Positions 9,648-22,002 of a stretch of 64,000 nt of DNA are shown in pieces. The DNA comes from Pseudomonadota bacterium (lineage in GTDB: Bacteria; Pseudomonadota; Gammaproteobacteria; Steroidobacterales; Steroidobacteraceae). The position numbers and the translations under genes are program-made. The DNA is taken from assembly GCA_016705325.1 (NCBI GenBank), contig JADIYJ010000006.1:62001-126000 (forward strand), in the 5' to 3' direction. Below the pieces are notes generated by a model. The model saw only the letters and a program-made list of their open reading frames with translations. It was not told the origin of the DNA and searched no databases. Within the stretch, counting starts at the first letter, position 1. Each line of letters starts with the position of its first letter.

Positions 9648-10121
9648 CTACGATGCCGCGATCACCTCGGGCGGTGCCTGCACCAGTTCGATCAGCACGC
9701 CTTCCCCGCCGATCGGGAACTGATCGTTTCCCTTTGGATGCACGAAGCAGATGTCGTGGCCAGCGGCACCTCGACGGATGCCGCCCGGCGCGAACCGCAA
9801 TCCCTGCGCCGTGAGCCACTCCACGGCCGTCGGCAGGTCGTCCACCCACAGGCCGATGTGGTTGAGCGGCGTCGTGTGCACGGCGGGCTTGCCCGCCGGG
9901 TCGAGCGGCTCCATCAGGTCCACCTCCACGCAGGTCGGACCGGCGCCGAGGCTGCAGATGTCCTCGTCCACGTTCTCCCGCTCGGAACGGAACGTGCCCG
10001 TCACCTCGAGGCCGAACAGGTCGACCCAGAGCGTGCGCAGGCGCGCCTTGCTCGGCCCGCCGATCGCCACCTGCTGGATGCCGAGGATGCGGAACGGGCG
10101 CTGCTGCATGACGTTGCTCAT
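9648..10121 (-). CDS. VOC-family protein, probable methylmalonyl-CoA epimerase
   Basis: A 157-residue protein with two glyoxalase/VOC beta-alpha-beta-beta-beta modules. It starts at 10121 with ATGA overlapping the stop of the pccA gene, so it is translationally coupled to the carboxylase. Methylmalonyl-CoA epimerase is the step needed between propionyl-CoA carboxylase and the mutase, both encoded in this operon, which makes it the natural candidate. Residues matching the second metal set are visible: LNHIGLW (His, second module) and VLIELVQ (Glu near the C-terminus). In the first strand, where epimerases usually have Asp-His, this protein has Gln-Gln (GIQQVAIG), so the metal site may differ. 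Another lyase or isomerase activity is possible. Confidence 0.7.
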   Translation of the reverse strand: MSNVMQQRPFRILGIQQVAIGGPSKARLRTLWVDLFGLEVTGTFRSERENVDEDICSLGAGPTCVEVDLMEPLDPAGKPAVHTTPLNHIGLWVDDLPTAVEWLTAQGLRFAPGGIRRGAAGHDICFVHPKGNDQFPIGGEGVLIELVQAPPEVIAAS

Positions 10122-12148
10122 TCGAACTCCAGGATCACCTGGTCCACGGCCAGGCTTTCACCCTTGTTTGCCGCCACGCGCGCGACCACGCCGTCCTGCT
10201 GTGCGACCAGCACGTTCTCCATCTTCATCGCCTCGATCACGGCGAGGCGCTCACCGGCCAGCACCTTCTGGCCCGGCTGCACCGAGACGTCGGCCAGCAG
10301 GCCCGGCATCGGCGAGAGCAGGAACTTCGACAGGTCGGGCGGCGCCTTGAAGGGCATCATCGCCTCGAGCTCGGCCGCGCGCTTCGAGAGCACGCGGGCG
10401 TCGATCTGCGCCCCGTTGTGGATGATGCGGTAGTGCAGGCCGACGCGCTCGATCTGGGCCGTGAACGGCTCGCCGTCGATCTCGCCGGTGACCCGGATAT
10501 CACGCAGCGGCGCGGTGAAGCGCAGGTGCCGCGTCCGGCCGTTGACGGTCACGGCGTAGCTGCCATTGCCAGGCGCGACCCGGATCGCCGTCTGCGTGCG
10601 CTGGCCCTGCGCGTCGGTCAGCACGGCGACAAACTCTTCGCCGATCTGCATCTCGTGGCCGGGCAACTGGCCCGTGATCCGCGCGGCCCGCTCGCGCATC
10701 CAGCGATGGGCTGCACCGGCCAGCGCCAGCAGGAAATCCGGCTCGTCGTGCGGCACCAGCGCCGCGGAGAAGCCCTGCGGATAGTGCTCAGCGATGAAGC
10801 CGGTGTTGAACTGGCCCGAGACGAACCCGGGGTGAGCCAGCAGCGCGGCCTGGAAGGCGATGTTGCTCGAGACGCCGCGGATCACGAACGCGTTGAGCGC
10901 CTCGCGCATCCGCCGGATCGCGTCGTTCCGGTCCGTGCCATGCACCACCAGCTTGGCGATCATCGAATCGTAGTACATCGGGATCTCGCCGCCTTCGTAC
11001 ACGCCAGTGTCGACGCGCACGCCGCCGCCTTCGGGCATCGGCAGCGAGGCTTCCATCGTCTGCTCGGGCGGGCGGTACTTGACGAGGCGGCCGGTCGACG
11101 GCAGGAAGTTGCGGAACGGGTCCTCCGCGTTGATGCGGCATTCGAGCGCCCAGCCCTTGCGCGGGATGTCCGACTGCTTGAACCCGAGCTTCTCCCCGGC
11201 GGCGACGCGAATCATCTGCTCGACGAGGTCGAGGCCGGTGATGCACTCCGTCACCGGGTGCTCCACCTGGAGCCGCGTGTTCATCTCGAGGAAATAGAAC
11301 CCCTCGTCGCGGGCCACCACGAACTCGACCGTGCCGGCGCTCTGGTACCTGACCGCCTTGGCCAGCGCCACCGCCTGCTCGCCCATCGCCGTGCGGGTCG
11401 CCTCGCTGATGAACGGCGACGGGGCCTCCTCGATGAGCTTCTGGTGGCGCCGCTGGATCGAGCATTCGCGCTCCCACAGGTACACGCAGTTGCCGTGCGA
11501 GTCGCCGAGCACCTGTATCTCGATGTGACGCGGCTCCTCGATGAACTTCTCGATGAACACGCGGTCGTCGCCGAAGCTGTTGCGGGCTTCGCTGCGGCAG
11601 GAGCTGAAGCCATCGACGGTCTCCCTGTCGTTCCAGGCCACGCGCAGGCCCTTGCCGCCGCCGCCAGCGCTCGCCTTGATCATCACGGGGTAGCCAATGT
11701 CATTGGCGATCTTCACCGCCTGCCCGGGCGACTCGATCACGTCGTTCCAGCCTGGGATCGTGGTGACCCGCGCCTTCTCGGCGAGCTTCCTGGCGGCGAT
11801 CTTGTCGCCCATCGCCGCGATCGAGCAGTGCTTCGGACCGATGAATACGAGACCTTCCTCCTCGATGCGACGCGCGAATGCCTCGTTTTCCGACAGGAAG
11901 CCGTAGCCCGGGTGCACGGCCTCGACCCCTTTCTGCCGGCACGCGGCGAGGATCTTGTCCGCCGCCAGGTAACTTTCGTGGCTCGGCGGCGGCCCGATGC
12001 ACACGGACTCGTCGGCCAGCGAGACGTGGCGGGCGTCGCGATCTGCCTCGGAGTACACCGCCACCGTGCCGATGCCCATCCGGCGTGCCGTCCTGATGAC
12101 CCGGCAGGCGATCTCGCCGCGGTTCGCAATCAGCATCTTCCTGAACAT
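10118..12148 (-). CDS. pccA: Propionyl-CoA (acyl-CoA) carboxylase, biotin carboxylase/carrier subunit
   Basis: A 676-residue subunit. Residues ~1-450 are a biotin carboxylase: start [20 protein letters not shown], glycine-rich ATP loop ([13 protein letters not shown]), catalytic loop [14 protein letters not shown]. The last ~75 residues are a biotinyl carrier domain with the EAMKMEN lysine motif. It uses ATP and bicarbonate to carboxylate biotin, which the beta subunit passes to propionyl-CoA. The start was set at ATG 12148, where homology begins; the open frame runs further upstream but reads as low-complexity shadow of pccB. It lies 20 bases after pccB. Related enzymes act on methylcrotonyl-, geranyl- or acetyl-CoA, but the mutase and MeaB neighbours favour propionyl-CoA. 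Confidence 0.93.
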   Translation of the reverse strand: MFRKMLIANRGEIACRVIRTARRMGIGTVAVYSEADRDARHVSLADESVCIGPPPSHESYLAADKILAACRQKGVEAVHPGYGFLSENEAFARRIEEEGLVFIGPKHCSIAAMGDKIAARKLAEKARVTTIPGWNDVIESPGQAVKIANDIGYPVMIKASAGGGGKGLRVAWNDRETVDGFSSCRSEARNSFGDDRVFIEKFIEEPRHIEIQVLGDSHGNCVYLWERECSIQRRHQKLIEEAPSPFISEATRTAMGEQAVALAKAVRYQSAGTVEFVVARDEGFYFLEMNTRLQVEHPVTECITGLDLVEQMIRVAAGEKLGFKQSDIPRKGWALECRINAEDPFRNFLPSTGRLVKYRPPEQTMEASLPMPEGGGVRVDTGVYEGGEIPMYYDSMIAKLVVHGTDRNDAIRRMREALNAFVIRGVSSNIAFQAALLAHPGFVSGQFNTGFIAEHYPQGFSAALVPHDEPDFLLALAGAAHRWMRERAARITGQLPGHEMQIGEEFVAVLTDAQGQRTQTAIRVAPGNGSYAVTVNGRTRHLRFTAPLRDIRVTGEIDGEPFTAQIERVGLHYRIIHNGAQIDARVLSKRAAELEAMMPFKAPPDLSKFLLSPMPGLLADVSVQPGQKVLAGERLAVIEAMKMENVLVAQQDGVVARVAANKGESLAVDQVILEFE

Positions 12149-12168
12149 GGTGCGTCTCTGGCCGGGTA

Positions 12169-13701
<1,533 letters not shown>

Positions 13702-13719
13702 GGTTCCCGTACTCAGTGT

Positions 13720-14690
13720 TCAAACAGATCGAGCAGTGCGGGCGGCCGCCGACGGCGCCATCCTCGCCTCGCTCACGTCCTGCAGCATGCCGGGCAGGGC
13801 CGCCCGGACCGCCGGGTGTGCATGGAAATCCCCCAACAGGCGCGCGCGCACGTCCTCCCACATCCATGCCAGGGCCTGGCCCCGGCGCCGGCGGTCGAAC
13901 GCGCCGCTCGCGCGCCGCGCGCCGACGATCGCGTCGACCGCGGTGCAGAAGGCCGCGATGCCGTCAGCCTGCAACGCGCTCAGCTGCAGCACCGGCGGCG
14001 GGCTGTCTGCGCGCCCGTGCACTGCGAACATGCGCACCGCGCTGGTGATCGTCGCGCGCGCGCGCGTCGCCGCCTGGACATCGAGGTCGGCTTTGTTGAT
14101 GACGATCACGTCGGCGATTTCCATCACGCCGCGCTTGATCGCCTGCAGGTCGTCGCCGGCATTCGGCAACTGCAGCAGCACGAACACGTCGGTCATCCCG
14201 GCCACCGCTGTCTCGCTCTGGCCGACACCCACGGTTTCGACGATGATGGTGTCGAACCCCGCAGCCTCGCACACCAGCACGGCCTCGCGTGTCTTCTCTG
14301 CCACGCCGCCGAGGGTTCCGCTGGACGGACTTGGCCTGATGTATGCCGACTCCTGTACCGACAGACGTTGCATGCGTGTCTTGTCGCCGAGGATGGAGCC
14401 CCCGGACACGCTCGACGAGGGATCGACGGCGAGCACCGCCACCCGATGGCCGCGCTCGATCAGGAACAGGCCGAGCGCTTCGATGAAGGTCGACTTGCCG
14501 ACCCCGGGTACGCCCGAGATGCCGAGCCGCGTCGCCCTGCCCGTCGACGACAGCAGCGAATTGAGCAGTGCGTCGGCGCGCATGCGGTCGTCGCGACGCG
14601 TCGATTCGAGCAGCGTAATCGCCTTCGCCAGGGCGCGCCGCTCGCCGCGTCGCACTCCCTCGGCCAGGGACGGGTCCGCGGACGACGGGC

Positions 14691-14694
<4 letters not shown>
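13720..14694 (-). CDS. meaB: MeaB/ArgK-type GTPase chaperone of methylmalonyl-CoA mutase
   Basis: A 324-residue G3E-family GTPase that protects and loads cobalamin into methylmalonyl-CoA mutase. It has the P-loop GVPGVGKST (residues ~53-61), the [18 protein letters not shown] switch region, ETVGVGQSE, and NKAD for guanine recognition. The GTG start at 14694 overlaps the mutase stop (GTGA), so translation is coupled to the mutase directly upstream, as expected for a mutase chaperone. The open frame extends further upstream but there it only shadows the mutase. Family assignment is firm. Confidence 0.94.
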
Positions 14695-16856
<2,162 letters not shown>

Positions 16857-17157
16857 CGTCGTCTCCACCAGGACAGGGCCGGGGCTACGTCACCGCGGCG
16901 GCGGTGCGCTCCGGCGCGAGCGCATGCCCGGTCGGCAATTATACGGATTCATGCCCGCGGGCAGCTGTAATTGCCTGACGCTCGTTCGGCGCCCTGCAGT
17001 GGACGGGAAATGCGGGCGCCCGTGTCGAGGGACCCGGCGCACAACGTAGTCCGAATGGATTAGCAGGCGGCACGCGGTTCTCGCCGACAATACCGCGACG
17101 GCATCGCGCATCGAACACGGCTTGACGCGTGCCGGCCGGCACGCGGGGAGGAATCGC
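16857..17157. promoter_or_regulatory. Divergent promoter region of the methylmalonyl operon and SDR gene
   Basis: This 301-base non-coding stretch separates the mutase gene (leftward) from an SDR gene (rightward), so it should hold promoters for both. It contains a nested inverted repeat, listed separately. The SDR side ends in GGGGAGGAATCGC, a strong ribosome-binding site for ATG 17158. I could not place -35/-10 boxes with confidence. Confidence 0.5.
16934..16975. promoter_or_regulatory. Nested inverted repeat, candidate operator
   Basis: GGCAATTA at 16934-16941 is exactly repeated in inverse at 16968-16975 (TAATTGCC). Between them lies a perfect 12-base palindrome, TGCCCGCGGGCA, at 16952-16963. 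Being AT-rich arms in a GC-rich genome and placed in a divergent promoter gap, this may be a regulator binding site or a stem-loop. The regulator is unknown; none is encoded next to it. Confidence 0.4.
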
Positions 17158-17925
17158 ATGGGACAGCTGGATGGCAGGCTCGCAATCGTGACTGGCGCAG
17201 GGCAAGGCGTCGGGCGTGGCACGGCACTGGCGCTCGCCACCGAGGGCGCCGCCGTGGCGGTCATCGGTCGCACGGAAGCCAAGCTGGTCGAGACCTGCGA
17301 TGAAATCCACCGACGCGGCGGCCGCGGCCATCCCGTCGTCGGCAACGCCCACGACGGTGACGACATCCAGCGGATGGTCGGGGAATCGGTCGAGGCGCTG
17401 GGCGGCGTCGACATCCTGGTCAACAACGCGAACGTTTATGCCCGCGGGTTCGGGCCCTTGCTGTCGATTGCCGACGAGCACCTCGTGAAGAGCTTCATGG
17501 CGGGGCCCGTTGCGACGCTGCGCTTCATGAAGGCGTGCCATCCGCACATGAAGGCGCGCGGCCGCGGCGACATCATCAACCTGGTCAGCTCGGCCATGGT
17601 GCGCTGGGACGCGCGCAGTTACGGGCTTTACGCCGCGTACAAGCAGGCCGTGCGATCACTGACGCGGGCGGCTGCATGCGAGTGGGCGCCCGACGGCATC
17701 CGTGCGCTGAACGTCGCTCCGCACGCGATGTCTCCCGGGCTGAAAGCCTGGACGGAGGCCAATCCAGTCGAGGCCGCGGAGTTCATCAAGACGATCCCGG
17801 CGGGTCGCATCGGCGACTGCGAACTGGACATCGGGCGGGGGATCGTCACACTGCTCAGCAAGGACCTGGCCTATCTCACCGGCGCGACGATTCCGCTCGA
17901 CGGTGGGCAGGCCTATTTCGGCTGA
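17158..17925 (+). CDS. SDR-family oxidoreductase
   Basis: A 255-residue classical short-chain dehydrogenase: TGAGQGVGRG cofactor motif at residues ~12-21, NNAN in place of the usual NNAG, a serine in NLVSSAM, YAAYK as the Tyr-x3-Lys pair, and a DGGQAYFG end typical of the family. ATG 17158 follows GGGGAGGAATCGC; an earlier in-frame start at 17122 has no such site. It is followed after 99 bases by an Old Yellow Enzyme-type reductase and then F420 genes, all on the plus strand, so a role in one redox pathway is likely. The substrate is unknown. The Gly to Asn change in NNAN is tolerated in some SDRs. Confidence 0.87.
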   Translation: MGQLDGRLAIVTGAGQGVGRGTALALATEGAAVAVIGRTEAKLVETCDEIHRRGGRGHPVVGNAHDGDDIQRMVGESVEALGGVDILVNNANVYARGFGPLLSIADEHLVKSFMAGPVATLRFMKACHPHMKARGRGDIINLVSSAMVRWDARSYGLYAAYKQAVRSLTRAAACEWAPDGIRALNVAPHAMSPGLKAWTEANPVEAAEFIKTIPAGRIGDCELDIGRGIVTLLSKDLAYLTGATIPLDGGQAYFG

Positions 17926-18024
17926 ACGGACCTGACCAGGTCCCTGGTCAATCGCGACGATGGCAGGGAGCACGTGCCCGGTAGCGAACGAGCCGCAGAC
18001 GCGGCCACGCGGGAGACCAGTGAG

Positions 18025-20172
18025 ATGAGCCAAGCCAGATATCCGCACCTGCTGGCGCCCGGCCGGATCGGCACGATGGAGTTGCGCAACCGGATCGTCG
18101 TCATGGCGATGGGCGTCAGCCTCGCCGAGGAGGACGGCACCGTGGGCGACCGGGCGCTCGCCTACCACGAAGAGCAGGCGAAAGGCGGGGCGGGGCTGAT
18201 CATCAGCGGCGCGACTGGGGTGGCCTGGCCCGTCGCGGCCGTGCAGAAAAACCAGCTCGCGATCTCGGACGACCGCTTCATCCCGGGCCTGCGGCGGCTG
18301 GCGGAGGCGATCCACGCGCATGGCGCGAAGTTCGGCGTCCAGCTCCACCAGGGCGGGCTGGTCGCCGCTTACTCATTGCGTTGGGGCCATCCTCTGTGGT
18401 GCCCGTCGCTGCCGCACTTCGACATGAACGACGAGCAGATCACCGATGCGTTCGTCGAGAGCGAACTGCAGGCGGCCGCGGCCGCTCCCCCGCTCAAGTT
18501 CGTCTTCAAGGAAGTCACGCAGGAAGACATCCAGCTCGTCGTCCAGCAATACGCGGCCGCCGCGGACCGCGCCAGGCGAGCCGGAGCCGACGGTGTCGAG
18601 ATCCACGCTGGCCACGGTTACCTGCTTTCGAGCTTCATCAACCCGAAATACAACCGACGGACGGACGAATACGGCGGTCCGCTGGAGAACCGCGTCCGTT
18701 TCCTGCTCGAAGTCATCCGTGCCGTTCGAGCCGCCGTCGGTCCCGACTTCGCCGTTTGGGTGAAGATCGATTCGCAGCAGCACGGGGCTCCGGACGGCAT
18801 CCAGTTGCCGTTCGCGGTGCAGACGGCGAAGCTGGTCGAAGCCGCAGGCGCCGATGCGGTGGTGGTGTCTTCGTACCACCACCTCGGCAAGCTCAAGCTC
18901 CACTCTGAATCCAACATCCCGCACATCCCGGGGTGGAACGTCCCAGCGGCGGAAGCCATCAAGCGAGCCATCTCGATCCCGGTGATCACTTCCGGGCGGG
19001 TCGAACCGGAGGTGGCCGAAGCGAAGATTGCCGCCGGTGCCTTCGACTTTCTCGGCATGGGACGGAAACTGCTCGCCGACCCGCATCTGCCGCGCAAGCT
19101 CGCGGCAGGCGAGCCGGAGACGATCCGACCGTGCATCTACTGCTACACCTGCGTGAGCTGCATCTACCTGCAGGGCAGCGCCCGCTGTGCGGTCAACCCC
19201 GACACTGCGTTCGAGTACCTGCATCGCACGACGCCCACGTCGTCGCCGAAGCGCTACGTCGTCGTCGGCGGTGGTCCGGGCGGCATGGAAGCGGCGCTGC
19301 GACTCGATGCCCGGGGGCATCGTGTGACACTGCTCGAGCGCAGCGGGCGCCTCGGCGGCACGCTGCAGATCGCGGCCTTGCCCTACGAACCCAACGAGCG
19401 GCTGCTCGACTGGCTCCGTCAGCGGATCGCGAAGTCCAGCGTCGAGGTTCGCCTGAAAACGACAGCGTCGGCGCAGGTCGTTGCGGCCCTCGTGCCGGAC
19501 GCTGTGCTGGTCGCCACGGGCGCCAGGCGCTCGATGCCGCCCATTCCCGGCGCCGACCGGCCAAACGTCTTCAGTGGTGACGACATGCGCCGGCTGCTGA
19601 CCGGTCAGTCGGACCCGGGCGGCGCCGGGAAACTGCCGCTGCTGCCGCGTGTTGCGACCCGAGTCGGTGCCGCGCTCGGGCTCACTGCGAATCCCTCATT
19701 CGTGCGCAGCGCAACGCGCCGCTGGATGCCGCTCGGCCAGCGCATCGTCATCATCGGTGGCGAACTCGTCGGGCTCGAGCTGGCGGAATTCCTGGTCGAG
19801 CGTGGACGCACCGTGGCGGTGGTCGAGGAGGCTTCACGCATGGGTTGCGGGCTGACGCTCGTACGTCGCATGCGCACGCTGGCCGAGCTCGTCGAGCACG
19901 GCGTGTCGCTCTACCCGAGTGCCCGCGAAGTCCGCATCGACGACGCCGCCGTGCGCCTCGTGGATGCCACGGGCCAGCAGGTCGCCGTGCCCGCCGATCA
20001 CGTCATCGTTGCCACGGGGGCGGCTGCCAACCCGGACGTTGCCGACGAATTGCGCGCGGCCGGCCTCGATGTGCGCGCCTTCGGCGACTGCACCGGTATC
20101 GGTTACATCGAAGGCGCCATCCGCGGTGCCGCGGACGTCGTCGCCAGACTTTTGCAGTCCGACGTCGGGTGA
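18025..20172 (+). CDS. Old Yellow Enzyme / 2,4-dienoyl-CoA reductase-type flavoprotein
   Basis: A 715-residue NADH:flavin oxidoreductase. Residues ~1-365 form the FMN TIM barrel (LLAPGRIGTMELRNRIV start, VQLHQGG, HAGHGYLLSSFINP with NRRTDEYGG). Then comes a cysteine cluster for a 4Fe-4S centre (C370, C373, C376, C379, C388). From residue ~410 is an FAD/NAD(P) pyridine-nucleotide disulphide reductase-like part (VVVGGGPGGMEA, later VIIGGELVGLELAEF). This is the layout of 2,4-dienoyl-CoA reductase, trimethylamine dehydrogenase and bile-acid BaiCD/BaiH enzymes. Expected role is reduction of a C=C bond beside a carbonyl. ATG 18025 follows GGGAGA; a GTG at 17974 is less likely. The cluster spacing is one residue short of the usual pattern. 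Confidence 0.88.
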   Translation: MSQARYPHLLAPGRIGTMELRNRIVVMAMGVSLAEEDGTVGDRALAYHEEQAKGGAGLIISGATGVAWPVAAVQKNQLAISDDRFIPGLRRLAEAIHAHGAKFGVQLHQGGLVAAYSLRWGHPLWCPSLPHFDMNDEQITDAFVESELQAAAAAPPLKFVFKEVTQEDIQLVVQQYAAAADRARRAGADGVEIHAGHGYLLSSFINPKYNRRTDEYGGPLENRVRFLLEVIRAVRAAVGPDFAVWVKIDSQQHGAPDGIQLPFAVQTAKLVEAAGADAVVVSSYHHLGKLKLHSESNIPHIPGWNVPAAEAIKRAISIPVITSGRVEPEVAEAKIAAGAFDFLGMGRKLLADPHLPRKLAAGEPETIRPCIYCYTCVSCIYLQGSARCAVNPDTAFEYLHRTTPTSSPKRYVVVGGGPGGMEAALRLDARGHRVTLLERSGRLGGTLQIAALPYEPNERLLDWLRQRIAKSSVEVRLKTTASAQVVAALVPDAVLVATGARRSMPPIPGADRPNVFSGDDMRRLLTGQSDPGGAGKLPLLPRVATRVGAALGLTANPSFVRSATRRWMPLGQRIVIIGGELVGLELAEFLVERGRTVAVVEEASRMGCGLTLVRRMRTLAELVEHGVSLYPSAREVRIDDAAVRLVDATGQQVAVPADHVIVATGAAANPDVADELRAAGLDVRAFGDCTGIGYIEGAIRGAADVVARLLQSDVG

Positions 20173-20215
20173 GGCGAAGATATCCGGTGAGTACCCCTTG
20201 GGATGGATTGTCTGA

Positions 20216-20983
20216 ATGATGGCCGGGTTGCAACTCATCGCCGTACCGGGCATTCCGCTCGTGCAGGCTGGCGACGATCTTTCCGGCTTCGTCGCCGACG
20301 GTCTCGCCGCGGCTGGCGTGGAACTGCGGGACCACGACGTCGTGGTGATCGCGCAGAAGATCGTCTCCAAGTCGGAGGGACGCTTCGTCAACCTGGCGTC
20401 CATCGTGCCGTCGGTGCGTGCCGAAGAACTCGCGCTCGTGGTCCGCAAGGATCCCCGGCTGGTCGAAGTCATCCTCTCCGAATCAAGGCGTGTCGTGCGC
20501 GCCGTCAAGGACGTGCTCATCGTCGAGCACCGGCTGGGCCTGGTCATGGCCAACGCCGGGGTCGACCAGTCGAACGTTGCCGATCCGCACGGCCGGCCGC
20601 TCGCGCTGTTGCTGCCGCAGGACCCGGACGCCAGCGCTGCGCGAGTCCGCGACGAGTTGCGCAGTCGGCTCGGCTGCAACGTCGGGGTCGTCATCAATGA
20701 CAGTTTCGGACGCCCGTGGCGCGTGGGCACCGTGGGCGTGGCGATCGGCTGCGCCGGCTTGCCTGCGGTCCTTGACCTGCGCGGCGTCCGGGACCTGTTC
20801 GGGCGGACGCTGCAGACCACGATCCTGGCATATGCAGATGAGATCGCGGCGGCGGCGTCGTTGCTCATGGGACAGGCGGACGAGTCACGACCGGTCGTCC
20901 TGGTACGTGGCCTCAGGCGGGACGAGGAACACCAGTCAGCCCGGGCGCTGCTTCGTCCCGTGAGAGAGGACCTGTTCCAGTGA
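20216..20983 (+). CDS. cofE: Coenzyme F420-0:L-glutamate ligase
   Basis: A 255-residue CofE that adds L-glutamate residues to F420-0 using GTP. Family landmarks are AVPGIPLVQAGDDL near the start, VVVIAQKIVSKSEGR, and VVINDSFGRPWRVGTVGVAIGCAG, which holds the conserved metal/GTP site. It is the single-domain form found in archaea and some proteobacteria, not the FbiB fusion of actinobacteria. Its stop overlaps the cofD GTG (GTGA), so the two are coupled. A second in-frame ATG lies three bases downstream of the chosen start. The call is firm and implies that this organism makes F420. Confidence 0.93.
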   Translation: MMAGLQLIAVPGIPLVQAGDDLSGFVADGLAAAGVELRDHDVVVIAQKIVSKSEGRFVNLASIVPSVRAEELALVVRKDPRLVEVILSESRRVVRAVKDVLIVEHRLGLVMANAGVDQSNVADPHGRPLALLLPQDPDASAARVRDELRSRLGCNVGVVINDSFGRPWRVGTVGVAIGCAGLPAVLDLRGVRDLFGRTLQTTILAYADEIAAAASLLMGQADESRPVVLVRGLRRDEEHQSARALLRPVREDLFQ

Positions 20984-21924
20984 CCGGAACGGTGCTCGCG
21001 CTGGCCGGGGGGGTCGGCGGCGCCAAACTCGCCCTCGGCCTGGCCCACGTCCTCGACGAGGGCGAACTCGTGATCGTCGGCAACACCGGCGACGACTTCG
21101 AGCATCTCGGGCTCGCCATTTCCCCCGACCTCGATACGCTTCTATACACGCTGGCCGGGCTCGCAGACGAATCGCGCGGGTGGGGCCGACAGGACGAGAC
21201 CTGGAAGTTCATGGCGGCGCTCGGACGGCTTGGCGGACCCACGTGGTTTCGCCTCGGCGACTCCGACCTCGCGCTGCACCTCGAGCGCACTCGGCGCCTG
21301 GCCGCGGGCGAAACACTGTCGGCCGTGACGGACGGATTGCGGCGCAAGCTCGGTGTCGTATCCCGCATCCTGCCGATGACGGACGATCGGGTGCGAACCC
21401 GTCTCCGCTGCGATTGCGGATGGCTGGATTTTCAGGATTATTTCGTGCGCCTGCGCTGTGAGCCGGCGGTGCAGGCACTCGACTACGTTGGCGCGGAGGC
21501 CGCCCGGCCCGTACCGGAAGTCATCGACATGCTGGGTGGCGAAGACCTGCGCGCGGTCGTGATCTGCCCGTCGAACCCGTTCCTGAGCATCGAACCCATC
21601 CTCGCGATCCCGGGGATGCGGACCGCGATCGCCAATTGCCGCGCGCCGGTCGTGGCGGTGTCGCCGGTCATCGCGGGCCAGGCGGTGAAGGGCCCGACGA
21701 CCAAGATGATGCGGGAACTCGGACTGGCAGCCTCGGCGTCGGCCGTGGCCTGCCGTTACGCGGACCTGCTCGACGCATTCGTGGTCGACGAGGCCGACGC
21801 TGCAATGGCAGCGCCTGAAGGCGTACGGCTCGTGACGGCCAGGACGCTGATGACCTGTCTCGCAGACAGGAGGCGCCTGGCGCAAATCGTGCTCGCGGCT
21901 GCCGACGCCGAGGCGGACCGCTGA
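20980..21924 (+). CDS. cofD: F420 biosynthesis transferase CofD (2-phospho-L-lactate transferase family)
   Basis: A 314-residue CofD/FbiA that joins the phospholactyl (or phosphoenolpyruvyl) group to the deazaflavin FO, the step before CofE. Seen: LAGGVGGAKLALGL at the N-terminus, VGNTGDDFEHLGLAISPDLDT, CPSNPFLSIEPIL, and VSPVIAGQAVKGPTTKMM. These are the hallmark blocks of the family. GTG 20980 overlaps the cofE stop. The FO synthase (CofG/H) and CofC genes are not in this window and must lie elsewhere if F420 is made. Downstream comes a probable stem-loop terminator and the convergent TonB receptor. Confidence 0.94.
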   Translation: MTGTVLALAGGVGGAKLALGLAHVLDEGELVIVGNTGDDFEHLGLAISPDLDTLLYTLAGLADESRGWGRQDETWKFMAALGRLGGPTWFRLGDSDLALHLERTRRLAAGETLSAVTDGLRRKLGVVSRILPMTDDRVRTRLRCDCGWLDFQDYFVRLRCEPAVQALDYVGAEAARPVPEVIDMLGGEDLRAVVICPSNPFLSIEPILAIPGMRTAIANCRAPVVAVSPVIAGQAVKGPTTKMMRELGLAASASAVACRYADLLDAFVVDEADAAMAAPEGVRLVTARTLMTCLADRRRLAQIVLAAADAEADR

Positions 21925-21958
21925 CCGCAGGCACGAGCCCGCTGCGCTAACGGGCGGG

Positions 21959-21992
21959 GCCGGCGTCGCGCGGATCTCGCTGCGGCGCCGGC
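21959..21992. terminator. Stem-loop between cofD and the TonB receptor gene
   Basis: GCCGGCGTCGC (21959-21969) can pair with GCGGCGCCGGC (21982-21992) with one mismatch and a 12-base loop. It lies between two converging genes, so it could end transcription from both sides. There is no T-run, so intrinsic termination is uncertain. Confidence 0.35.
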
Positions 21993-22002
21993 TCCTCAAT
22001 GC

